NCBI GenBank assembly: GCA_019636475.1
Contig: JAHBXN010000003.1
Location: 124,001 to 188,000 of the forward strand
Direction of reading: 5' to 3'
DNA from: Phycisphaerae bacterium
GTDB taxonomy: Bacteria; Planctomycetota; Phycisphaerae; UBA1845; UTPLA1
DNA length: 64,000 nucleotides
Shown here one piece after another: positions 1-11,753 of this stretch (position 1 is the first letter of the stretch; each line of letters begins with the position of its first letter). The notes beneath the pieces are model-generated. The model did no database searches, was not told the origin of the DNA, and saw only the letters and a list, made by a program, of their open reading frames with translations. The translations under genes were made by a program, and so were the position numbers.

Positions 1-1
1 T

Positions 2-928
2 CCCGTATCCTCGAAGGAGACGGAATCACCAAGATCGAAAGATGGCGATGGTGCCAAATCAGATGGAATCGCGGCAGGTCGAAGCCTCGCGGATCAATCC
101 CGGCAGGCTTCTGCGGACGCGGCTCGCGATTTTCTGGACCTGTTCAATCATCGATTGATATCCTTCTATTATCGCGCGTGGACTAAGTATCGCTATGACA
201 TGTCATTTGGCATGCGCGAGCGAGACGTGCTGACTCGATATCTTCTGTGGCTGATTGGCGTATCGGTCGATGCGGATGTGGCTGCACTCGGCGTTCCGCC
301 GCTTCGGTTGTTGAGATATGCCGGCATCCTGACGCAGCATCCTCGATCGGCCGTGTCGCTCGAAGGAATTTTGTCAGATTACTGGGAGGGGATGCTTCCG
401 ATCCGCGTCGATCAACATGTCGGGCGTTGGGTCCCCGTACCGTTCGAGGACTTGAACACGATGGGCCTGGCAAATTGCCGGCTTGGCGAAGACATGATCG
501 CCGGTGAGCGGGTGTATGACCTGAGCGGGGCGTTCAATGTTCAGATCGGCCCTGTCGACTGGCAGACCTACCAGTGGTTTCTCCCGGATGGGGACGCCCA
601 CGCTCAAACTCGAGCACTGGTGAAGTTCTTTGCGGCGGACCCGCTGTCATACACAATTGAAATTCGCCTGAAAGCGGGCGAAGTGCCTGAGACGCGGCTG
701 TCGTCCGACGGCACATCGGGCCGGCTGGGTCTGACCAGTTGGGTCCGCACAAAAGACGTACCCGAAACATCCGTTTCATTCACCGAGTTGTCGTGCGCCG
801 CATCTCGGTTTGGTGCGCAGCGAGGAACCCCCTCTGCCGCGCGTTCGACACAGACCTCGCACGCGGACGGCAGTGGCGCAGCCGATCGCGTTCATGTGAC
901 GCCCGGCGCAGGCCGGAGAGTGGGATAA
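2..928 (+). CDS. tssG: T6SS baseplate protein TssG (5' truncated by window edge)
   Basis: TssG (ImpH/VasB family) is a baseplate wedge component of the type VI secretion system, acting with TssE, TssF and TssK in the cytoplasm. The frame is open from base 2, so the true start lies outside the window and the first Met-like codon (TTG 155) is not the start. Visible family signatures are the FLDLFNHR(L) and FYRAW segments, a middle region with a PFEDLN-like motif, and the C-terminal LGLTSWV block, which matches the usual LGWxxWL ending. About 55 residues follow that block, rich in Ser, Thr and Gly, and look disordered. clpV follows after 7 bases, suggesting one transcript. Confidence 0.85.
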   Translation, partial: PVSSKETESPRSKDGDGAKSDGIAAGRSLADQSRQASADAARDFLDLFNHRLISFYYRAWTKYRYDMSFGMRERDVLTRYLLWLIGVSVDADVAALGVPPLRLLRYAGILTQHPRSAVSLEGILSDYWEGMLPIRVDQHVGRWVPVPFEDLNTMGLANCRLGEDMIAGERVYDLSGAFNVQIGPVDWQTYQWFLPDGDAHAQTRALVKFFAADPLSYTIEIRLKAGEVPETRLSSDGTSGRLGLTSWVRTKDVPETSVSFTELSCAASRFGAQRGTPSAARSTQTSHADGSGAADRVHVTPGAGRRVG

Positions 929-935
929 GAAGACG

Positions 936-3689
<2,754 letters not shown>

Positions 3690-3749
3690 CTGGTGGAGCG
3701 GGCCGGCGGATGAAAAACTGAAAAGGGTTTTGCACCGGAAATTGCGTTT

Positions 3750-3881
3750 ATGAGTGTGTCGCCTGAAATCGCGGCCGCTCTGGACAGGGCGTTGACCAAC
3801 ACCCGCGGTGTCACGATCCGGGAGAAATGGATTCTGTCGCCGCACCCAGAAGGGCCGACGGAGAGCCGGAATACGACGTGA
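3750..3881 (+). CDS. Doubtful 43-residue ORF between clpV and vgrG
   Basis: The 208-base clpV-vgrG gap contains one short ATG frame of 43 codons, beginning MSVSPEIAAALDRAL. It has a plausible helical composition but no clear Shine-Dalgarno sequence upstream and no family I recognise. It could be a small gene, a gene remnant or chance. It is listed because the gap is otherwise empty. Confidence 0.15.
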   Translation: MSVSPEIAAALDRALTNTRGVTIREKWILSPHPEGPTESRNTT

Positions 3882-3897
3882 ATGAGGAGCTAGGGCG

Positions 3898-6522
3898 ATG
3901 GCGATCGTAAGAGACTACAGCAAGGCCCAGATCGCTTTCCGTTTGCACGGGGGCAATTCTGATGATTTCCTGGTGACGCGCTATCGCGGGACCGAGGGCA
4001 TCAGTCAGCTTTATCGATTTGAGATTGAACTCGCATCGCAGCAGGAAGGCTGGGCCCTTGCCAACATCGTCGGCAAGTCGGCCGCGCTGAGTATTGCAAC
4101 ATCCGAGGGAGAGCGATATTTCCACGGCGTCGTCAGCCGATTCGAGCTCACCGGCGAAACCGTGGACATGACTTACTATCGTGCCGAACTGGTGCCCAAT
4201 CTCTGGCTGCTCACGCATCGCTACTGCTCGCGAATTTTCCAGAACAAGGATGTCAAGACAATCATCAACGAAGTGCTGACCGGCGGCGGTATCCCGGCTG
4301 ACCACTTCGACATGTCGAAGTTGGCCAAGACCTACCCGGAACGCGAATATTGCGTCCAATACCGCGAGACGGATTTCAACTTCATCTGTCGTCTGATGGA
4401 GGAAGAGGGCATCTGGTGGTACTTCGATCAGACGAAGGACAAGCCTGTCCTGATGCTGTGCGAAAAGGCGAATGACTACCTACCGATCACCGGCGAGGCG
4501 AAGCTGGCCTATCGAAGCGCCGCCGGCATGAATGTGGAGGTCGAGCACATCTGGCGATTCCGACTCGGACAGACGGTCCGTCCCGGGGCGGTCTCGCTCA
4601 CGGATTTTGATTTCAAGAATCCGCAGCTCGGCCTCGATGTTAACGCATCCAGCGGACGCGATGCGGGCCTCGCCTTCGCCGATTCTCCAGGCGTCTACTT
4701 TGCACAGGCACGCGGCACCAGCCTCGCGAAGCTTCGCGCGGAAGAGTTTGAGTGCAGCCGGATCTCCGGGAACGGACTCAGCAATTCGCGGCGGATCGCT
4801 CCGGGGCGCACGTTTGAACTGACCGAACATCCTTCGGTCGCGATGAATCAGAAATACCTCGTCACGACAGTATCCCACCAAGGAAAGCAGGCGATCACCC
4901 GCACGACGTCAGGCGCTGGCGAACGGGGCGGCGCGCTGAATGTGCGAATCCACGAAGCGCTCGTCGCCGCCCGAACGCACGAGATTCCGGCCGTCAGGGA
5001 ACTGGCCGAAGGTTTGCTGATGATCGCCGGCAAGATCAACGCCGGTGATCCGACGGCCAACCGCGGCCTTTCCGCATGGCTCTATCATGGCGGCCAGGTG
5101 GTTCGAGAATCCGCGACCGTAGCGATGGCACAGGGCGCCAATCCACTGGAATTTCTGTCACCGCCGAATCTGCTCTCGGAGATCGCGATGACAGCCATCG
5201 TGGACTTCGAGTCATCGCTCTATCAATGCCGGTTTGAGTGCATTCCCGCAACGGTGGAGTTCCGCCCGCCGCGCATTACACCCTGGCCCATCGTTCGCGG
5301 CGCTCAGACAGCGCGGGTTGTCGGTCCGGAGAGCGAGGAGATTCACTGCGACGAGTACGGCCGCGTCAAAGTCCAGTTTCACTGGGACACGATGGGCTTC
5401 GAGGGCGGTGAGGCGAAGCGGTTTGGGGCGGATTCATCCTGCTGGATTCGCGTCAGTCAGGGCGCGGCCGGTGGCCAGTACGGAATGATGTTTATTCCGC
5501 GTGTCGGGCAGGAGGTCATCGTCGACTTTCTGGAGGGTAATCCAGACTATCCGGTCATCGTCGGCCGAGTATTCAACAAAGACCACATGCCTCCGTACGC
5601 GCTGCCCGATCATAAGACGCGGAGTGTCATCAAGACGCACACCAGCAAGGGCGGTGGCGGATGCAATGAAATACGCTTTGAGGACCTCAAGGACAAGGAG
5701 CAGTTGTTCATTCAGGCGCAGCGACAAATGGACCTGCGCGTCAAGGCGAGCCACTTCCACACCGTGGGCGGCGCATACCATCTGCGAGTCGGGGACGAAC
5801 TCCGCGAATTCGTCAACAAGTCGAAGCACGTTCATATCAAAGAGCACCTGTACACCTGGGTTGAAGGCGAAGAACATCGCGCAATCCAGGGGCTTCAGGC
5901 GATCGAAGTGCAGGGTACGAGGTCGGTCTACGTCAAAGATTCGGCGATGGATCTGTTCGGCGCCGACCACAAGATGGAAGTGACCGGCACGCTCGAGGTC
6001 GCCGCTGACAAGATTCTGCTCGATGCCCCGGGTGGAATTGAGATCAAGTCGGGCGGCAGCAGCATCACGCTGAGTTCCAGCGGCGTACACATTGTCGGAT
6101 CAATGGTCTATATCAACAGCGGGTCCGGTCCTGCTGTCTCGCCAGCCAGCGCTTCCGGCATGAGTCCGACTGCGGCGGAGGATCCCACGGCCGCCGATAA
6201 GTCCAACCCCGGCAAAGACACGCGATATACCGCTCCAGGTGTGACGCCACCGGTGCAGCCCAGTCTACCTGACGTGCCGGGCGAACCCTTCGAACCGGAG
6301 CAACCGACTCCCGTCGAGACGTCCTGGATCGAAATCGAACTGGTGGACGAAGCCGAACGTCCGGTCGCGGGCGAGCGGTACGAAATCATCACGCCCGATG
6401 GCAAAAAACGCGAAGGTGTGACCGACGCCAATGGGCGTGCGCGAATCAGCAGCATTCAGCCCGGGAACTGCCAGATCAAATTCCCGCGGTTGGATTCCGA
6501 CGCGTGGATCAAACACCCGTAG
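3898..6522 (+). CDS. vgrG: T6SS spike protein VgrG/TssI with C-terminal extension
   Basis: VgrG trimers form the puncturing spike of the T6SS and carry effectors. The 874-residue protein has the gp27-like base (about 1-400, with GTEGISQLYRFEIEL and YRETDFNFICRLMEEEGIWW-type motifs), the gp5 OB-fold (near 470-580, motif DEYGRVKVQFHWD and SQGAAGGQYGMMFIPRVGQE) and a beta-helix stalk to about 745. After a Pro-rich linker (about 755-805) lies a 65-residue domain starting SWIEIELVDEAERPVAGERYE. It closely resembles a domain in the PAAR protein at 12794-14506. The ATG at 3898 is preceded by a GAGGAG-type ribosome site. The extension is probably a transthyretin/carboxypeptidase-regulatory-like beta fold used to dock cargo; that role is inferred. 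Confidence 0.95.
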   Translation: MAIVRDYSKAQIAFRLHGGNSDDFLVTRYRGTEGISQLYRFEIELASQQEGWALANIVGKSAALSIATSEGERYFHGVVSRFELTGETVDMTYYRAELVPNLWLLTHRYCSRIFQNKDVKTIINEVLTGGGIPADHFDMSKLAKTYPEREYCVQYRETDFNFICRLMEEEGIWWYFDQTKDKPVLMLCEKANDYLPITGEAKLAYRSAAGMNVEVEHIWRFRLGQTVRPGAVSLTDFDFKNPQLGLDVNASSGRDAGLAFADSPGVYFAQARGTSLAKLRAEEFECSRISGNGLSNSRRIAPGRTFELTEHPSVAMNQKYLVTTVSHQGKQAITRTTSGAGERGGALNVRIHEALVAARTHEIPAVRELAEGLLMIAGKINAGDPTANRGLSAWLYHGGQVVRESATVAMAQGANPLEFLSPPNLLSEIAMTAIVDFESSLYQCRFECIPATVEFRPPRITPWPIVRGAQTARVVGPESEEIHCDEYGRVKVQFHWDTMGFEGGEAKRFGADSSCWIRVSQGAAGGQYGMMFIPRVGQEVIVDFLEGNPDYPVIVGRVFNKDHMPPYALPDHKTRSVIKTHTSKGGGGCNEIRFEDLKDKEQLFIQAQRQMDLRVKASHFHTVGGAYHLRVGDELREFVNKSKHVHIKEHLYTWVEGEEHRAIQGLQAIEVQGTRSVYVKDSAMDLFGADHKMEVTGTLEVAADKILLDAPGGIEIKSGGSSITLSSSGVHIVGSMVYINSGSGPAVSPASASGMSPTAAEDPTAADKSNPGKDTRYTAPGVTPPVQPSLPDVPGEPFEPEQPTPVETSWIEIELVDEAERPVAGERYEIITPDGKKREGVTDANGRARISSIQPGNCQIKFPRLDSDAWIKHP

Positions 6523-6561
6523 ACCGGAACCTGTGGCTGTTAAATTGGAGGTGACACGGTT

Positions 6562-8547
6562 ATGGCGGTGGCTCGGAGCATTCGAGCGAAAGACGGCGAT
6601 ACGCTCTGCAGCATTGCGGTCGACAACGGCTTCAAGAACTGCACGAAGTTCCGCGCGCACAATACGCACCTAGCGAGCCGGCAGGTGAAGGCCGGCGACC
6701 AGGTGAACATACCGGAGCTTACCGAAAAGCAGGAGCCCGGTCAGACCGAAATGCGACATCGTTTTCAGCGGTTGGGTCGCAAAAAGCGGATCTTCATCAT
6801 TCAGGACAACAATCGGGCGAAGCCTGAACAGGCACTGAGCGATATTCAACGAGAATTGGCCGTCAGCAACTATGTCCCGACTCGCCAGGGCACCGGATTC
6901 ACAACCGCCGACTGGCGAAGCGAGAGATTCTTCGGGCACTCGACCGCCGCCAGCGCTGATCCCGACCATTTCAAGGTCCAGGTTTTCGATCCGATGGCGG
7001 CGGCCCGCGGTGAAAATGAGGTCAAGATCACGCTTCAGTCACAAAGACCCGTGCTCGATGCGGATCTCAAGATCACCCAATGGAATGACATGACGGAAGC
7101 GGGCACGAAGCTCGTCGATGTGATTTGTCGCCAGGTCGAGGCCGATTCGCCGTGGTACCGATCCCACTATCTGCGGCTGGTCGTCGACACGCAGGATCAG
7201 ACCGCCAAGCGGCCTCATGGCCGAACGACGCCGACTGCTGACGGCGGCCGTGATGTCTCGAAGCAGACACTGGTGGTTCAGCACGTGACGGCGGATAACC
7301 GGATCGAGGTGCTCGACCTGCGCGTGATGGCTCATCAGCCTGAGCCCGCGTGTGAACATGCCGACCCGGCCGGCCACTGTGTGACCTTCTCGCTTGCGGA
7401 CGTGGGAAAGAATGAGAAAGTCATACGCGTCAACCTCGTGCGAGTCGGTGGGGCGGCAACCTCCGGCATCGACGATGCCCGGATGAACAAGATGATCTTC
7501 GAGAACATGCGCCTGACACTCGCTCAGGCGAATATCGGAGTACAGCTTGTGGGCGGCGCGATTCGCGACGTGCCGGAACCGAAGAACATGATCGTCGTTT
7601 CCGACTATCACGCCGCGAAATCGAGCGGCGGTGGCACAATGGAGGTCAAGGTCCGACTGGCCTCGGGTGACGTCACGGCCACGATTTCGACGGACAAGAA
7701 GAAAAAGCCGGTGGAAACCGGTAACAAGCTGGCCACGGCATTGCGGGCCGTCGGTGTCAAATGCCGCGTCTCACCAAACAAGCCGATTTCGAGCTCGGGC
7801 GATGATTTCGGTTCCTGCGACATTCTTTGCTTCAATCCGGATGATTCGCTCGCGACCGTGCTCTCGGCGACTTCCACCGACACGGACCAGAAGCTCAGCC
7901 ATAGCGGTGGATTCGATACCATGTCCGTTAAGGACAATGTGGCACAATACACCGATCCTTCGACTCCGGCGGGGCCGGCTCAGATCGTCGGCAGTATCGA
8001 CTTTCGAGCCGTCTGCAAGAATTTCAACGAAGGTGGCAACCACCTCGGTGTCCTAGTTGTGGGCGGTTTCACGCGGCTGCCTCTTCTTGGAAAGGCGATG
8101 TTGCCATACCGGGGAATTGCCGAGCGCATCCGGCCGCTGACAGAATGCTCCATGTGCGTCTTCGTCGATGCCGGGGGCGTGGATGCCCGCACTGTTCTTA
8201 CGCATGAAGCGGGACATGTGTTACTGGATGCCTTCCATACGACACTCACGGACGCAAACGAATCGGACTTGTTTGGCAATCAATACGACAACAACACCAA
8301 CCTGGCGTACTCGGAGTGGATGTCCGCATTCAATCGAGAGCCGGATTTCATCCACAAACGCATGTCTGACCGCCCGCTGACCGTAAAATTCAATATTGTG
8401 AAGATCGGTGCATCGGATATCGAGGCGGAGGAGGCCACGTTGGGAGGGGCCGGGCAGGCGACGCCGGTTGAGCGATTTCTCACGTTGTCGGCCTCGACGC
8501 TTGGCCCGTTGCGCAAACTGAAACCGGCGCCCGGAAGCGGTTTGTAG
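6562..8547 (+). CDS. LysM-type putative zinc metalloprotease, T6SS cargo candidate (copy 1)
   Basis: The protein has 661 residues and no signal peptide. Residues about 5-50 form a LysM-like module (KDGDTLCSIA, then VKAGDQVNIPE), consistent with peptidoglycan affinity. A short HRFQRLG segment follows, then a long region I cannot assign to a family. The C-terminal part has the zinc-protease signature HEAGH at 548-552, with Asp556 and His559 just after it. A conserved NLAYSEWMSAF block about 35 residues later has a Glu that could be the third ligand. The start is well supported: GGAGGTGA at 6547-6554 lies 7 bases before ATG 6562. It sits between vgrG and the PAAR gene and is paralogous to 9699-11738 over its whole length. 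Proteolytic activity and secretion are inferences. Confidence 0.75.
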   Translation: MAVARSIRAKDGDTLCSIAVDNGFKNCTKFRAHNTHLASRQVKAGDQVNIPELTEKQEPGQTEMRHRFQRLGRKKRIFIIQDNNRAKPEQALSDIQRELAVSNYVPTRQGTGFTTADWRSERFFGHSTAASADPDHFKVQVFDPMAAARGENEVKITLQSQRPVLDADLKITQWNDMTEAGTKLVDVICRQVEADSPWYRSHYLRLVVDTQDQTAKRPHGRTTPTADGGRDVSKQTLVVQHVTADNRIEVLDLRVMAHQPEPACEHADPAGHCVTFSLADVGKNEKVIRVNLVRVGGAATSGIDDARMNKMIFENMRLTLAQANIGVQLVGGAIRDVPEPKNMIVVSDYHAAKSSGGGTMEVKVRLASGDVTATISTDKKKKPVETGNKLATALRAVGVKCRVSPNKPISSSGDDFGSCDILCFNPDDSLATVLSATSTDTDQKLSHSGGFDTMSVKDNVAQYTDPSTPAGPAQIVGSIDFRAVCKNFNEGGNHLGVLVVGGFTRLPLLGKAMLPYRGIAERIRPLTECSMCVFVDAGGVDARTVLTHEAGHVLLDAFHTTLTDANESDLFGNQYDNNTNLAYSEWMSAFNREPDFIHKRMSDRPLTVKFNIVKIGASDIEAEEATLGGAGQATPVERFLTLSASTLGPLRKLKPAPGSGL

Positions 8548-8567
8548 AAACAAAGGGAGACTTGCAG

Positions 8568-9569
8568 ATGCTGCCCAAACCGCCCAATGGATACCTCCCC
8601 AAGGATGAAGCCCTTTCCCTTTTGCGCCGTTTTGCGCTCGGTGCCGAGATGGATGCACCAACACGCCTGCCGAAACGCGCCCATCCGGACCAGGTTGATG
8701 ATTTTCTGAACGACGCGCTGTCGGACCCTGAAAAGCTCAAGCAGCGTCATGTCGGGCAGATCGGCGAGTTGATGCGATTTTTCGATCGTCGCACTCATGC
8801 GCCACAGATACAGAAAATACTTGCCCGGCAGGAGCGCGATCTCATGGCCTTCCTGCGCTCGCTCAACGCGCTGGGCATTGTGGCGGATCTCGGCGATCCG
8901 GCTGCGCAATCCAAGGCGGCCGAATACTATCAGTTGATGACTTCGCATCGTTTCGCACCCGAGTGCTGGGACGGACTGGTTAATACCTTCTTTCATCTGC
9001 CGCCTGACGCCGATCCAAAGTGGATCAGCGATCCGATCGAAGCACGCATGGCCGGTCTGAAGCCGAAAATGGATGCCGATACGAAGGCAGCGGTCGAATA
9101 CTACAGGCTCGAAGACATCCTTAAGGATCGACTGCCGACAGTGCGGGCCGCAAAGAAGCTTCGGCATGATTTCATGGACCTGAAGTCGGTACCTCGCCGC
9201 CGGCAGGAATTAATTCGTTGCTATCTTCGCGTTGAGAAGAATGCGTATGTTGATCTGAGGCGATGGGCCGTCATGGTGTTGCAGCGCGATTGCAACGAGA
9301 CCGCTCCTTCCGAGTTGGCCAAGGAATTTGAGCACATGTTTCGGTTGATCGTGGATCAAGCCGGCAGGCAGGGCAATATGTCGGCGGATGACCAGGCGGA
9401 TCTTCGCAAGTACACAACCAGCTGTGCGCGAGGCGTCGAATTCTACGGCGGTCAACTGGATGAGGACTGTGCGAAGTTTGCCGCCGAGCATTGTAATAAG
9501 GATCAGAATGACGCGCTATTCTGGGAGCTGGGCAAACCGAGGAACGAGGAGGGCGACGAGGGCGCCTGA
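8568..9569 (+). CDS. Alpha-helical partner of metalloprotease copy 1 (putative immunity or adaptor)
   Basis: This 333-residue soluble protein has no signal peptide or membrane segment and belongs to no family I recognise. I chose ATG 8568 over the TTG six bases upstream for two reasons. It is preceded by AAAGGGAGA (8552-8560), and the paralogue at 11754 starts with the same MLPKPPxGYL. The sequence looks mostly helical. Blocks conserved with the paralogue include DPKWI, RRWAVMVLQRDCN and TSCARGVEFYGGQL. The pairing of each metalloprotease with one copy, spaced 20 bases here and 15 in copy 2, indicates a functional pair. An immunity protein or a loading chaperone are the likeliest roles. It does not resemble the DUF4123, DUF2169 or DUF1795 adaptors as far as I can judge. 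Confidence 0.7.
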   Translation: MLPKPPNGYLPKDEALSLLRRFALGAEMDAPTRLPKRAHPDQVDDFLNDALSDPEKLKQRHVGQIGELMRFFDRRTHAPQIQKILARQERDLMAFLRSLNALGIVADLGDPAAQSKAAEYYQLMTSHRFAPECWDGLVNTFFHLPPDADPKWISDPIEARMAGLKPKMDADTKAAVEYYRLEDILKDRLPTVRAAKKLRHDFMDLKSVPRRRQELIRCYLRVEKNAYVDLRRWAVMVLQRDCNETAPSELAKEFEHMFRLIVDQAGRQGNMSADDQADLRKYTTSCARGVEFYGGQLDEDCAKFAAEHCNKDQNDALFWELGKPRNEEGDEGA

Positions 9570-9698
9570 TGTTAATGGGATTCATTGCCCGGACAGGATG
9601 CGGATGTTGACAGCGTTGCGGGAATCGGCAGGCAATGTTGTCGTTACGACGTTTTTCATGAGTTGTAAACCGGTGCGTGTCCCGGAAGGTATCTGGAA

Positions 9699-11738
9699 AT
9701 GGCTGTAACCAAATCAGTCAGAGCGAAGGACGGCGAATCACTTTGCAGCATCGCCGTCGAGCATGGATTCAAGAATTGCAACAAGCTGCGGCCATTGAAC
9801 CCTCAGTATGCGGCTCGCCATGTTGAGCCCGGGGAGAAAGTCGATATTCCCGAAGTCACACAGAAGCAGGAGGCGGGGCAAACCGAGATGCTCCATCGCT
9901 TCCAGCGATTGGGCAGCGCTAATCGAATCTGGATCATCCAGGACCGACATCGAGCCAGCGGACCTGCGAAGCTCGCGGATACGCAATCCGAGTTGGCGGT
10001 GAGTAACTATGTCCCGGGCCGACAGGGGACTGGATTCGCAACCGAGCTTTGGAAACCCCATACATTCACCCGCTACAGCTCCGGAGCCAGCGCGGATCCC
10101 GATCATTTCAAGGTCCTCGTCTTCGACAAGTTGGCTGCCGATCGTGGTGATGCGGAAGTGACAGTCAATCTCCAGTCGCAGAAACCAGTGCTTAATTCGA
10201 CCGACAAGCGGATGATTGACAAGTGGGACAATATCGTTCAAACCGGAACCCTTCTGCAAGACATCGTTTGCAAACAAATCGAACCGGACTCACCCTGGTA
10301 CCAGTCCTGCTATTTACGACTTGTGGTGGATGAACAGGACCGCACGGCAAAACGCCGCGATGGTCATAACGATCCGCCTACAGCTGTTGATACCGGCGCC
10401 GATGTCAGCCGGCAGGTGCTTGTGGTGCCTCCGCTTGCGGATAAGGATATCGAAATCCTGGATTATCGCGTTCAGTCGTTCCGGCCGGCGCCGCACTGCG
10501 AAACAGGCACATCGACCGATCCACAGCATTGCAAGGCCCAATCCTTCGCCAAAGTCGGCAAGGACGAGAAGGTGATGCGAGTCAAGGCCATTCGCGTCGG
10601 CGGATCGGCCGGCGCTGGCGTCAGCGACCAGGAAATGCGGGACCTGATCTACAAGAGCCTCCGTGAGCGTTTCGCGCAGATGAATGTCGGAGTCAAGGCC
10701 ATCGTGGAGCCCGGGCCCGGGGTAACGATCGTCGACAACTTCATTCACGATGTCGATCCGCCCCGGAACATGATCATGATCTCGGATTACGACGGCGTTC
10801 GTGCCCGGGGACGAAAAGCAATGTCGGCGACGGTCCAACTGGCGTCAGGCAATGTGACCGCGACGATCCAGACCAAGTCGAGCGCAACGCCGCTGGCCAC
10901 CGCGAATGACCTTGCGGCGGCACTGAGAGCCCAGGGAGTCGTCTGCCGCGTCAGCGAAAATCCGCCGATTTCATCGTCTCGCAACACATTCGGTTCAGCC
11001 GATATTCTGTGCTTCAATCCGGACGGCACGATGGCGAGAGTCATCAGCACGAACAGCGCGGACCCGAAGCAGACGATCAGCGACACGAGCGCGTGGAGTA
11101 ACGCCGCCGTACAAAGTACGAGCGGCGCTTATCCGGATCCCCGAGACAGCGGCGATGCAATGCTGGTCGGCTCACCCGATTATCGCGTCTGCGCCAAGAA
11201 CTTCGTGACAGGCGATACCTACCTGTGCGCGATGGTTGTAAACAGGCTGCCCGGGCTGAACGGCGAGGCGACGGGGCCCTATGTCGGTGTTGTCGAACGT
11301 TTCAGGCCGCGGCCGGAGTTTCGACTCATCGTATTCCTGAGCCGCGGCGGTGCGACATCGGGCGTAACGTTGTCGCATGAAGGCGGACACACGCTGCTTG
11401 ATTGTTTTCATACGACGGGAGGCAATCCAGAGTCCGACCACTTCGGCAACGCCTATCCGGTCAATGATAATCTGGCTTTCTCCGAATGGATGTCAGCATT
11501 CCCGCATACGAATCAAATTCGTAAGCGCATCTCAGATGCGCCTATCACGGTATCACTGCGTGTTCAGCGCCGGGGACCGACTGTGACCGGGGCTGCCGGC
11601 GAGAACAAGCTGATGGGCGGTCGCGATACGCCCACCGGAGCGATCAATCAGACCTGTGTCGAGCGGTTCCGTACGCTTGTTCCGTCTGTCTATGAAAACC
11701 TTCGTCTGCTGCGACCGGCGCCGCCGACGCCGCTCTAG
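9699..11738 (+). CDS. LysM-type putative zinc metalloprotease, T6SS cargo candidate (copy 2)
   Basis: The 679-residue paralogue of 6562-8547 is colinear throughout: N-terminal LysM-like module (KDGESLCSIA, then VEPGEKVDIPE), HRFQRLG, the ELAVSNYVP and RQGTGF block, an SADILCFNPD block, and the catalytic region. The zinc signature is HEGGH at 560-564, with Asp568 and His571, then NLAFSEWMSAF. All candidate catalytic and ligand residues are retained in both copies, so neither looks degenerate. GGAAGG (9683-9688) precedes ATG 9699. Sequence differences are spread along the whole length, with short insertions (e.g. GPGVTIVDN near residue 340), pointing to an old duplication. The substrate is unknown. 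Confidence 0.75.
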   Translation: MAVTKSVRAKDGESLCSIAVEHGFKNCNKLRPLNPQYAARHVEPGEKVDIPEVTQKQEAGQTEMLHRFQRLGSANRIWIIQDRHRASGPAKLADTQSELAVSNYVPGRQGTGFATELWKPHTFTRYSSGASADPDHFKVLVFDKLAADRGDAEVTVNLQSQKPVLNSTDKRMIDKWDNIVQTGTLLQDIVCKQIEPDSPWYQSCYLRLVVDEQDRTAKRRDGHNDPPTAVDTGADVSRQVLVVPPLADKDIEILDYRVQSFRPAPHCETGTSTDPQHCKAQSFAKVGKDEKVMRVKAIRVGGSAGAGVSDQEMRDLIYKSLRERFAQMNVGVKAIVEPGPGVTIVDNFIHDVDPPRNMIMISDYDGVRARGRKAMSATVQLASGNVTATIQTKSSATPLATANDLAAALRAQGVVCRVSENPPISSSRNTFGSADILCFNPDGTMARVISTNSADPKQTISDTSAWSNAAVQSTSGAYPDPRDSGDAMLVGSPDYRVCAKNFVTGDTYLCAMVVNRLPGLNGEATGPYVGVVERFRPRPEFRLIVFLSRGGATSGVTLSHEGGHTLLDCFHTTGGNPESDHFGNAYPVNDNLAFSEWMSAFPHTNQIRKRISDAPITVSLRVQRRGPTVTGAAGENKLMGGRDTPTGAINQTCVERFRTLVPSVYENLRLLRPAPPTPL

Positions 11739-11753
11739 GAGTACGGCCCGACC

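Noticed and set aside
8280-9167. Minus-strand 295-codon frame
   Set aside because: Antisense to the metalloprotease end and partner gene whose paralogues confirm the plus strand.
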